Below the pieces are notes generated by a model that saw nothing but the letters and a program-made list of their open reading frames with translations, did not search any database and was not told the DNA's origin. From Eulemur rufifrons (lineage: Eukaryota; Chordata; Mammalia; Primates; Lemuridae), in contig NC_090989.1 in the NCBI RefSeq assembly GCF_041146395.1, forward strand, positions 243,464,843-243,528,842: a stretch of 64,000 nt of DNA. The letters are read 5' to 3'. Positions within the stretch are counted from its first letter, which is position 1; the number at the start of each line of letters is the position of its first letter. Made by a program: the position numbers and the translations under genes. Of the stretch, positions 53,765-64,000 are shown piece after piece.

Positions 53765-56567
53765 TTCATATTTCACAACCTATTAGAGATTCCATCCAAG
53801 AATTTAAATACTTGTCACTAAACACAAGTCGTTCTGCTACAATTACAATAAAGCTTCAACAAAAAGTGTAACACCTACACTAATTTTTACTTCATATTAA
53901 GCTATTCAACTTAAGATTATAATTATACTTTCATATACATATTCCATACATGCACATGAGCACAATTTAAATCTTAAACATTTTCTAGAATCACATCCTG
54001 GGTCTATTCACATACCCTTACTCACCTGCAGTGTCCACAGAAGAGAAAACTTAGTACACCAAAGGGCACAGAATTGTACCCTGCCTAAAAATCATACTAG
54101 AAATAAAAGTGCTTAACATGCTACCAAAGAAAAACAAGAAACACAAAAAATGACCTAACTCTGAAGAGATTTTCAGTTAGTCTAAGAGGTTCAAATATTC
54201 TAAGACAGACATCCATTAACTTAAAAATCAAGGAGCAAGAGCACTTTAAAAAATATAAAATTGTCAACATGTACTGTTTTGGTTACATATTGAAAATGTT
54301 TTTGATTGACAGTATCTTGTATCTCTACCATTGGTAAGAAAAAAAATAGATGTTATATGATAGGGAGTGAAAAGGATTTATAGAATAACTTGGGAATGAA
54401 GCTATGAATACTTTCTCTGCGTTGTAGAATCAAAAGGCCATTCTTGTCAACCTTGGCAGCTAAAGATCACCAACAAGGCAACTGATCTACGGCATCGAAA
54501 TAAAATTCCCAAACAATTAATTCAATATGGTATTTTGCCTTGACTCTGATTATAAGGAGGGGGAAAAAACCTATCCAGTCCACCAAAACAACAATGTAAA
54601 TATATCAACTTCTGCAAACAGACCAGTCCAAGGAAATTTCATTTGAGCACGAAAGCCTGTTGAAAATTCAAGTAATAAGGTATCTATCTATAAACCCCAA
54701 ATACCAGATAAATAATAGACCTGGGGAAAATGGCCTCAAACTATTCAGGCTACTCTAAAAAATCACTTACTAAGCAATTTTGGATCTAGTTTCCTAAAAA
54801 CCAATCCTATGCTCTTTGAGCAAAACAGTCACAAACCACAGGCCCAAATTTTCCAAAAGCATTTTCCAATAACTATCTCACTTTGGACAGTCAAGACTGT
54901 GGGGGAATCCAAAAATCAAAGTATCACTAAAAGGATTATCCTTTTTATTTCATACAATACATCTCTTAGCTCCACAAAGAACTACTCAAAACTGACAATT
55001 CTGAATTGACAGGATGCTAGTTTTAGGGAAGTTTTAACATAGAAAAGGCAAAGAATTTGAGGCAAAGAAAAAAAAAACAAAGTAAAGGGAAAGAGGGTTA
55101 CACGGAAAGAGAAAAATCTGTCTTTTAAAAAGCATACTGCCTAAGAAAAATAAAAGGGCACACGAGCAGATAAACATACAGTAAGAAATTTCCACTGCCA
55201 GGAGAAGTGTATAAAAGAAGGCAGCAGAGGACAGATTGAGACTGGTCAATTGACTAGGTTGAGACTGGTCAGGCTGGACAAGAATCAGTGCTGTCATGAC
55301 TTAGGAAAAAAAAAAATTAAAAAAAAAAAAAAAACACAGGAGGCAAAATCCAGAATAGCTTTGAAACTATCCAACCACCTGTAACCCCTCTGTGACTTCA
55401 TTTCCTTTTCAAAGAAATGGGTATTTATTCTACAAGCTGCAAGCACTTTTCTTGGGTAAGTATTCTCAGGGAATACTTAAGCAGGTAAAGGAAAATAAAA
55501 CTTTGGAAATCTGTTATTAAACAAAATCTGAAATAATTGAAGACATGGGCTTTATAATTAACAAATCTATTTGAAACTAAGAAGCAAAGTTTCAGGCTTC
55601 CTAATAAAGCATAACTGTTCCAGTTTGTAGAATATTAGCTGTGGATTGCTCTTCCCACAGCAAAATTCTTCTGGGTTTAAAACTTTGCCCAGCAGTTATG
55701 AAAACAATGAGCTATAAGAAGAAAGTGGCCAAAGCCAATTAAAACAAATCACTATTCAAAAGTTAGGGTATACGACTAGAAACTATGAGAGCCCCAAATG
55801 TAAGATTTGGACTAAAGCTCATTGGGATGGCATTTGAAATATAAAGTGTTCATTGACTGAAATTAGCAAGATTTAGAAAGGACAACAAACACTCCTCACT
55901 TAATTGCACATTTATTTCCATGTTCAGGTGGCAAGAATGAGCTCCTAAGCCAACATTCAAGTGAACAGCTGCAGTAGGCTGTGTGAGCTGAAAATTACAG
56001 CATCTCTCAGCTATAGGACCATCTGCTCAGAATAAAATGATACTAATGTGCTATATTTTACAAATAATGCATATTCCATTGATAGGCTCAACACAACTGT
56101 TCACAGAATGCAAACTCTTTCAACAGTTACTGGGCAAATAATTTTCAGCCAGATTTACAATTTCAACATTTTTTTTTTTGAGCATCAGAAATTATGAATA
56201 ACTTCAAAATTTAGTAACCAAAAAAATACATAGTAAACAGAATGTAAAGAATTACGGTAACTTAGTATTCAGACCATACCAAAACTTTTTTTGTTTTAAA
56301 AAAATAGCTTGTCACTCTTTTGAGTCTGCACTAGATCCTAATTTAGATTATAAAAAGTTACATACAAGAGCATGGTTCTGATGCTACATATACCACTATA
56401 GTTAAAATTCCAATGTGCCTTAAGTCCTAATGATGGCCATACCACAATAGGTTAAATGTAATAATTAGTATGCCAAATGAAAGGTTCAAGTGTTTGGTAT
56501 GGCCTCAGCACTCCTGCAACATGCTAAAAAAAAGTAGCCTACAGAATTTAAGAAAAATCCCACAGAC

Positions 56568-56639
56568 CCCGGTCCAAGGCTCTGCTGCCCACGAACCACT
56601 TCTAAGCAGAGAAGCCACATCACACAGTCTGACTGCCAT
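56568..56639 (-). CDS. ELAVL2: ELAVL2 alternative 5' coding exon (24-residue N-terminal extension)
   Basis: The minus strand from the ATG at 56637-56639 reads MAVRLCDVASLLRSGSWAAE then PWTG, ending at GGG on a codon boundary. I recall an annotated mammalian ELAVL2 isoform whose N terminus begins MAVRLCDVAS and runs through WTGQVIAA into METQ. The match and exact frame make this that exon. Joined to the TAG acceptor of the start exon it gives ...[13 protein letters not shown] (29 extra residues); joined to the CAG acceptor it lacks the Gln (28). The start context is strong (AACATGG, A at -3 and G at +4). The donor GGG|GTCTGT (GT at 56566-56567) is weak, with C and T where A or G and A are preferred, so use is probably low or regulated. 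The extension is rich in Ala, Ser, Leu and Trp. I see no known domain and do not claim a signal peptide. Confidence 0.85.
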
Positions 56640-56658
56640 GTTAGTTTGGAGTTGCCGT
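56640..56658 (-). other. ELAVL2: Probable 5' UTR part of the ELAVL2 extension exon
   Basis: On the minus strand a plausible acceptor (tactttttgtgtccatattgcag, shown here only for its Y-rich tract and cag) ends at 56659. If used, the exon has 19 nt before the ATG with no in-frame stop. The alternative is that this is a first exon transcribed from a nearby promoter, in which case the UTR extends further right. The sequence alone does not decide. Confidence 0.45.
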
Positions 56659-56699
56659 CTGCAATATGGACACAAAAAGTACCGTATGTTAGATGAGCA

Positions 56700-57560
56700 A
56701 GATAATGCAACAAATCAGTTTGTACAAAATTTACAGTGATTGTATTGATATTCCCAGCACGTCCATGCAGTGTGGCTTAATTGAATTTGAGGCAATTCCA
56801 ATCTAATCTTTCCAAATTCATTTTAACATGTAGTTTTCTTGCACAAATGTAAGCATTTTTAATTAAGAGCCTGATTTTAAAACAATATTAACTAGTTAAC
56901 TTGGCATCTATCCTGAAGAACTACCTTAAACCACATCTCAAAAATTAAAAAAAATAAAATGAAATGAAATGAAACAAAATATTGCAGGCTGTCCTGCCTC
57001 TTAAGAGATGTGGGAGAAGGGAGGAAATGTGAATGAAATTTTATAGTGAGAAAAATCGTTCAAGCAATTCATAAGTGATTGCTTTGCATAAAAGCACCCT
57101 TTTCCCCAAAATATGAAAAGGGCATTAAGAGAAGCTATATTTGCCCACACTGTTACATTATACTACAAATGATCCTTAATCCTGGGACTTAAAATTAAAA
57201 GTGAATCGAAACCCTGTGAGGTTATTTTGCTTCTATAGTCAAACTGGTCTCTAACAGTTTCACTGAGAATTGTTAACATATACTAAGAGGCAGTAAACCA
57301 GCATCTTTCAATTGAAATAATTGGACCAATAAATAGGATTGTTTGGAGTAATGCTTGTATAGGATGTCAGCTTTGTCCCTGAACGAAATCAAGTGAACAT
57401 TTTTTAATATGTAAATTGTAAACCCAGCACGATTTGAAATTAGTGCTGCTATGAGGCCTCCAATATAGTTAATGGGCCATTTACCACTTATTACAACTTG
57501 CCCAAATACTAAACAGAGACACGATATTGGCACAAAAGCCAAAGTTTACTTTTTAGCCAC
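56700..57560. other. Repeat-free AT-rich block upstream of the extension exon
   Basis: TTAATTGAATTTGAGG, TTTTTAATTAAGAGCC and ACTAGTTAACTTGGC give several TAAT and TTAA cores and no repeat family. It could hold splicing or alternative-promoter signals for the extension exon. I see no TATA box or CpG cluster that proves a promoter. Confidence 0.3.
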
Positions 57561-57889
57561 ATACTCAGATGCTTTAAATGGTCCACGTAATAATCAGTAA
57601 ACTAAGTCCCTGAATGTAGAGAAATAATAAATAAAAAACAAGGGCTGAAAATGCCTTTTGCTTATGTACTTTTATTATTTATAACTAAAAAAATGTTATC
57701 CTTACAGTTAAACCTGGCTGTAAGTGGTTAACTCTTGATGCTAGTGATGACACTAATAATGGATCCCATTTTCTGGCATCTACCAAAAGGGTTTAACATA
57801 CTCTTTACAGGATGCCATGGAAATCTTTTACTCTTCTTCCCTTCTCCCACCGTAACCAGAGAATGCAGTCTAACCTATGTTCTTGATTT

Positions 57890-57913
57890 AAAAAAAAAAA
57901 AAAAAAAAAAAAA
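57890..57913. repeat. A24 homopolymer (U24 in a minus-strand transcript)
   Basis: Uninterrupted A run with no recognisable retroelement body upstream. Confidence 0.95.
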
Positions 57914-59289
57914 CCCTACTTAAAATTGAACTGAATCTGTGAAAAAGTAAAGTGCTTTATACCCATGAAAGGTTTTGACAAGAACCCAACCGTGGTTAGA
58001 CTACATGAGTTAAGACAGGACGACCACACCCAACAGGTTAAACCAAGCCTAAATTTATGTCCTGAATACCCTCAAGAGTTAATATCTAAACATTTCCCAC
58101 TACATAAAACTATAGACTCTATTTAATGGCCTCAGTCCCTTCTGTTCCATAGGAGGCGGACACTAATGAGCTAATCTATTGACACGCTTCTTTCTGAAAG
58201 CCCCAGGGACGTGAACAATCACTTTATTGCACCAACTAGCTAGGAAGGCTGTGGATGGAAAATGATTCTTCTGCACTTTTACATTTCAAGCACCCCAGAC
58301 AGTCTCTCCGCTTGAGGCAGACACATACCTTTATGGGAAGTTATAAATAAGTTGCTCACATGGCCCTTACCTTTATGCTGGCCAACAATTCAGTTACTAA
58401 AAATGTAAAGCTACTTCCCCTTCACTTAAGGACAGGCGATTCTGCTATACTCAATCTACCACAGACAACCGGGCTGTGCACTATTTATAGATTCCACTGG
58501 CTCTGAAATTCTTTGGAAGGGAAAAAAGGGCCATATTCCAGCAAAATAGAGCCATTAATTTTAAGGCTTAAAAAAATAATGTTCCAATATATGTTCGCCT
58601 CTTAATTTAGATATCAATTGTGCCAATTCGGATTGCTTTTCCTCCTGTTATTCTCCATGTAATAATTTATGAAAAGGCACTTTAGCACAGATCAATCTAG
58701 AATATTCTAAACTTTCCCTGGTCTCTAAGAGATAATAATGAGGTGTTAGTTTAATGAGAGCATGGATTTTATTGGGGGTAGGGGGTGTGGTCTCTAGGTT
58801 TTCACATTTACACAGTTTACTTCCCAAAAGCCATGAAGACTTTTTAGGCTGAATTTTGTTTTTATTTAAACAGCCCTCTACATACTTTAACATCTATAGT
58901 TTCTTACAAGAGAGTGGAATTTAGGAAGCCAGTGTTTTATTTTTTTATATCTGGGAACAGTAAGAATGAGAAGTGAAACTGTTCCAACAGTTTCCTGGTC
59001 ACAGAAAAGGCAAAGTCTCTATTTTCCAATCTTTCTAGTAAAAAAAATTCTGAAAACTAATCAGCTTCTTCACTATTTTCGAACCTCCAAGCAGCCACCA
59101 AACAAGACAGTTAACCAAAAACATCTTAAATATATAATGAGAATTCTCATTGGGTTCACTTAGTATAATGTCACAAGGGATAAATAGGTTTCCACGACCT
59201 AGAAACCACCTGATTTGGGGACCAGACCTCTGTGAGTTGAAGTCCTAGCAGGACTGCTGAGAGTGCCATTGACCAGCCCTAGTGAGGCT

Positions 59290-59690
59290 AGTCCTGCCTG
59301 GCACAAGCCACTCCATTGCCAAGGTTACCATCTTGATCTGGGCCCTCACCCTCCTCTGGACCATCAAATTACCGCCTCCTAAAGGTCCCTCCCTCCTCAC
59401 CCTAATCTACTGTAACACTGTTCTCAGAAAGATTTTCCTAAACCCTCAAGAGCTCCCTACTGCCTATCAAATTAAGTGCAGTATAAACACTATAAACATT
59501 TGAGATCCTCTAAAACTAGTTTTACCAGCCTTGTTACTCAAGCACCTAAAAATCTGAACCACTCTCCTTGTCTTTCAAACAACCCACAATCTCACTCTTC
59601 TGGCTTTGCTCATGCCGTTCATCTGCCTGCAAGGCTCCCTCCAAACCCACCCCTCCTCCGTTTCCGGGGTCTGTACAGACTAAGCATTCA
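59290..59690 (+). repeat. L2 LINE 3' region
   Basis: ATCTTGATCTGGGCCCTCAC, TACTGTAACACTGTTCTCAG, AGAGCTCCCTACTGCCTATC and CTCATGCCGTTCATCTGCCT are L2-like, in consensus order. Confidence 0.75.
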
Positions 59691-61249
59691 AAAATGTGTG
59701 CAAGGACAAGAACAGTTTCTTTAAAAATTGGAGAATGAAAAGGCAAATCACCTCCCTAAATGTATGTAAACTTGGTAGCTTGTTTTTCTATCCCACCTCA
59801 AGTATTTCAAACCAGAGATAATTATGAAACCAAATTTTTCAATTTTTGACACTCCATCAGCCACCCTCGCCCACCAAAATCCAAATTCTTGTGACACGGT
59901 ACAACAAAGGAAACCATTTGTCTTTTGGGTGATCAGTTAGTTGTGTGCTTTTACTTCAAAAACCTATCAGACCAACTTGCCAACTACAAAAACCTGGAAG
60001 ACAAGACAAATCCAAGCCTCTCGCCAGCAGGGTTATAGAGATGTGGCACGTGAAATTTGGGTCTGACTTCGGGAAAATGGCAAAAGCAAAGGTAAATGCA
60101 AAAAAAAAAAAAAAATACAGATTTTGACCAAGACATTTAGAAATGCATCATGATTGAAGTCGTGAATCACAAATAGTCCTGATACTAACTAGAAAGGTTC
60201 AGGCAAACATAAATGGTAACGTCTCTGAAAAGAATCATGGCTAGAGGTGAGGACAAGTTATCTCGGGCTGGAAGTTCTGGCTTGGATAAAGTGACCTTTA
60301 TCTACCTTATTTGCAGCTAGAAAGTTTCTCAGTACCTTGGTTGGCACAGCACCACGGCAGACTCAGTCTAACGCAAAGCCTTCCCTTCCACATCAAACCT
60401 CTCCCTAAAGAGTAAGTTACAGGTGAACAAAAGACATTTGTCTCAAGTTTTAGAGCCAAACCTACCTAAAACAACACAAAAAACACAACCTTTGCCAAAA
60501 ATAGACTTTCCTTTGGGGAACTCAAGCCCTTGAAGTATCAGTAAAATAAGGAATACGAGCTTACAGAAGAGAGCTGAGTAAGCGGTGGATGGGGTCATCT
60601 GCCTAGGAGACACCATGCCTACAGCAAATGCTTTATCTTTCCCGTTCAAATCACTAAAATGGTATTTTCAGGACACATTTCTGGCTTTACTGAATTAAGC
60701 AACAGAATAGTAAACCAAGTGCTAAAATCAGAGGTTAACGTGTCAGTTACAGGAGTAAGCCATTAGTTTGTTTTCTTTTGCTTTGTGGTTCCTAAAATAA
60801 TAAAGGTTTATAGCTTTAAGTTTCACAGGATTTCCTCTATCCTAGGATCCCTGTCAACTCTTCACACCATGTCAGCTGTCTCACTGGCTCTATGGATTCC
60901 ACTAACTCAGATTTTCCACCTTGGGGCTAACAAGGGTCCAAACGCTTCCAGAGACAAACACTGCAGGAGTCACAGGGAGAATGTTCTTTGGCAGCAAATA
61001 CTAACATTTCTCTGTCTCCTAGCCCTTTATGGCTTCTACAGACAAAGTACGGAGTTTCTCCGATGCCAGTCTTTCCGAGGTTTTGTAGTTCCAGAGCTGG
61101 CAGGATTAAAAGCTTTGAGATTAGAGAGTTGAGATAATGAGTTTAGGGTCCCAAGTCCTTCCCTTCACTTCCAGGTCCATTACAGGCATCCAGGTTGGGC
61201 AATGGGAAAGTAAAGACCTGGCAAAAAAGATCTGCTTAAGCTTTACACT

Positions 61250-62440
61250 CTGTTCATTCTTCCATTCAACAAACATGCATGCAACTCTCCTGAGCTAAGG
61301 AGTCTTAGGTGCTGGAGGTTAGCAGAGTAAAGAAGTATATTGGAGTGTAGATGTGCAACAGGAGGTGTGTGCAGCAGACCAAGTATGAACATATATAAGA
61401 AAATAGTATATTAGCAAGAAATAAGTACACTTTGGAATAAATGAAAATGCAGAACAGAGTAAGGGGGGGTTGAGAATGTGGAGATCCGGGGTGGGTAGTT
61501 TCCAGTATTAAATAGTAGGCCTCACTGAGAAGGTGAGCTTTTAGCCAAGGTTTGAAGCAGAGGTGAGCTGGCTGCTGTGTGGAATAATGCCCTCCCCGAT
61601 CCCAATGTCCACATCCTATTCCCTGAAGTCTGAATATGTTACCTTACATGACAACAGGGAATTAAGGTTGCAGATAGAATTAAGGTTGTCCATCAGATGA
61701 CCGTGAAGAGGGGAGATTATCCTGGATTATCAAGGTGGGCTTGGCCAATGTCATTACAAGAGTCCAGGGCAAGACAGTCAGTGTCATTGATGCAGCATGA
61801 GAAGAACTTGACAGGACATTACTGGCTCTGAAAGGGGCCACCAGCCAAGGAATGTAGGCAGCCTCTGGAAGCTACAAAAGGCAAAGAAACAGACTGTCCC
61901 CTAAGGCCTCCAGAAGGAATGCACCCTGCCAACACCTTCATCTTAGCCCACTGAGACCCACTTTGGACTTCTGACCTTCAGAACTGTACGATAATAAACT
62001 TGTGTTGTTTTAAGCCACCAAGTTTAAAGTAATTTGTTTCGGGTGTAATAGGAAACAAATACAGCCCCCATAAGGATATCTAGAAGAGCAGATTCTAAGC
62101 AGAAAGACCACCAGCCAGGGCAAAGCTTGTTTGCTGTGTAGAACAGCAAGGAGTTATAGGGAGAGTAGGTGGAGATGAGTCAAAGAGGTAATGAGGCCAG
62201 ACCACATAGGGCCTTGAAGGCCATCATAACAAGAAAGGAAACCACAGAAAGGTTTTGAGCAAAGGAGTAGCACGTGGCTACTGTGAAAATAAATTGTGTG
62301 TGGGTGTGCAGGAGGACTCAGCAAGTTTGGAAGCAGTTAGACCAGTCAAGAAGCAACTGCAATAATCCAGGTGTAGGACGACAGCAACTCCTACCAGGGT
62401 AGTGTCAGGGGAGAAGTCATCAGATTCCAGATATACCCAG
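61250..62440 (+). repeat. Old interspersed repeat split by the MaLR LTR
   Basis: Flanking both sides of the LTR is a repeat common in mammals. The left part is 61250-61575 (…TTTTAGCCAAGGTTTGAAGC). The right part is 62064-62440 (…GGATATCTAGAAGAGCAG…CATAGGGCCTTGAAGGCCAT…GTTTTGAGCAAAGGAGTAGC…GCAACTGCAATAATCCAGGT). The two parts continue one another. I do not assign a family name. Confidence 0.6.
61576..62063 (+). mobile_element. MLT1-type MaLR LTR nested in an older repeat
   Basis: Carries the MaLR landmarks in order: GGAATAATGCCCTCCCC, GAATATGTTACCTTACATGA, CTGGATTATCAAGGTGGGCT, CACCCTGCCAACACCTTCAT, CTTCTGACCTTCAGAACTGT and GTTTTAAGCCACCAAGTTT. About 488 bp, no flanking internal sequence. Confidence 0.88.
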
Positions 62441-64000
62441 AAGAAAGCACACTGCTAATGTGCTACACTTTAATTATATCAGTAAACTGTTTAAATCCAT
62501 TATCAAGAAACTGGTTTAGATTCTAACTTCCCACATTCAAACAAACCACCAAAACATTTATATGTTCTGGGAACTAAGAATACAAGATGAATAAGCAAAG
62601 GAAGGGCTTTTATGGAGAGTTGAGTCTTAACGGAAAAAATATATACATCTCCTTAAAGAAATCCAATATAAAAAAAATCTGAGTTCATAAATATTATATC
62701 AAGAGTTACTTTATGTATGGATTCTTTACAAAAGAATTCAGCAACAGATTCATTTAGTAGCAAATGCAAAGTCAAAATTCAGTAACTTAAAGATGCAACT
62801 ACTAAAACACAGCATGTCAGAAATTGATTCATAACCTAAGAGAGCCCCCTTAATTAAAGCTTTCAGAATTCAAAATAAGAAAATATCTCAAAGTTCCCCC
62901 TCAAAAGCTTCAAAACAAAGTAGATAAAGGTAATAAGAAATAAGTCACATTTTGTGAAATGGAAGTAAACTTTAAAATCTACATTTTTCAACCGGATCAT
63001 TTATACACTTCTACAGTAGTGAAGGTTAAACCGTGGGTTAACTCAATCTTGGTCATAGGCTGGAATACACTAAATGGTTACCTTCTAGTGATGCATCATT
63101 CCAACCTCATTCTTTCATTCCAACCTCAGTGGGCCTAATTAATTTCCATGCCATTATTTGGCTATAGAACCTAAAAAGGGTTATGAGTACAATAAGAATA
63201 AAATCAACTACTCCCACAGTTTTGTAGCAGAATTTTTGTTTGGTATAGGCAGATAAATTTGAATTGCTAAATTAAGACAGTTAACATAGTAATCAACATA
63301 GAAATTGGATTAACTTCACATTCTTCTGCAAAAGTCACAGCTATCAGAAACCCCCTCAGGGTAGTACAAATTGTGAAAGGCTGATTGGAAATCCTCAAAT
63401 TAATCCCAGTAGTTGAGTGTTTTCATTAGGTAGGTTAAAAACACAGCTCCTCTGTTGGATACCGATACTAAAATACTCTGTCATACTAGAGCTCCAAAAC
63501 AGGAAGAATGCCTAATCTTAAAGAGAATATAAAAGACAAGGAAGATTTACGGACACAAATGCCATTTTTAAATTCTGAAATGTAAGGGGCTACAATACAC
63601 CTTCTGAGCACTTCGGTTAACATTTTACTCTTCACTGTCATTTAACAGGACTTAAAGATAGAAAACCAAATACTACAGTTAGTGTTTAATTCCAAGCAGC
63701 TAATACCAAAATAAAGGCATCCAAAAGTGTCAACAAAACAAGGTACATTTCTTAGTAATGTTGGGAATTACCAAGGCTAATTTGAGGCTACAAATATTTC
63801 TGCAGGATATCAGAGAAACCGAAAATAAAGAGATGTTATTCCATGGCCCATAAAATCTTGTAATTCATAAATGTATGGTGGAGAACAGAACAATGTCGTC
63901 TCTTCCCCTGTAGACTGCAGGACTATAGGACTACAAACACTCATCAATGCAAACAGGTTCCTTCCCCTCTGAAATGCGGATCATCTCGATTACTGGTATT

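Larger units (their letters stand above)
56659..64000 (-). other. ELAVL2: Upstream ELAVL2 intron or 5' flank
   Basis: The first part (56659-57560) is AT-rich and repeat-free. Then come an A24 run (57890-57913), an L2 3' end (59290-59690), and an old repeat split by a MaLR LTR (61250-62430). 62450-64000 shows no recognisable feature. There is no CpG island and no clear promoter, so the main ELAVL2 promoter is probably further right. Confidence 0.6.

Noticed and set aside
56486..56713. 75-codon minus-strand frame over the extension exon
   Set aside because: It is in a different frame from the ELAVL2 extension, which explains the region better.

Overview
The window is nuclear DNA from a primate, most likely a lemur. 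Three of the four full-length Alu elements carry the extra A-rich linker (GGACAGCTAAAAATATATA type) between the Alu arms that I associate with lemuriform Alus, and one truncated L1 ends in a 3' tail that I also associate with strepsirrhine L1s. The rest is AT-rich, intron-like DNA with old mammalian repeats (MIR, L2, MER5, MaLR LTR, Tigger).

The only protein-coding gene I can support is ELAVL2 (HuB, a neuronal ELAV/Hu RNA-binding protein), read on the minus strand. Three exons are visible. From 5' to 3' of the gene they are: an alternative 5' coding exon at about 56568-56658, giving a 24-residue N-terminal extension; the usual start exon at 53490-53733 ([10 protein letters not shown]..., first half of RRM1); and the 104-nt exon at 22608-22711 (second half of RRM1 with the RNP1 motif). 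The reading frames join exactly (phase 0 from the extension exon, phase 1 between the two RRM1 exons). Together the two RRM1 exons encode residues 1-111 of a protein usually about 359 residues long. The remaining exons (linker, RRM2, hinge, RRM3) must lie beyond base 1, and the main 5' UTR exon and promoter probably beyond base 64000.

Layout: 1-22607 is intron 3 (incomplete); 22712-53489 is intron 2 (30.8 kb); 53734-56567 is the intron between the extension exon and the start exon; 56659-64000 is upstream intron or 5' flank. These introns hold four Alus (all on the + strand, so antisense to ELAVL2), one recent truncated L1, one solo ERV LTR, one MaLR LTR nested in an older repeat, one Tigger-like and one mariner-like miniature DNA transposon, and many fossil MIR, L2 and MER5 copies.

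The most interesting biology is at the ELAVL2 5' end. The extension exon has a poor-looking splice donor, and it joins an exon with a tandem TAGCAG acceptor. For extension transcripts the acceptor choice adds or drops one glutamine; for normal-start transcripts it changes only the 5' UTR. I found no RNA genes, no CRISPR, no intact retroelement ORFs and no convincing second gene.
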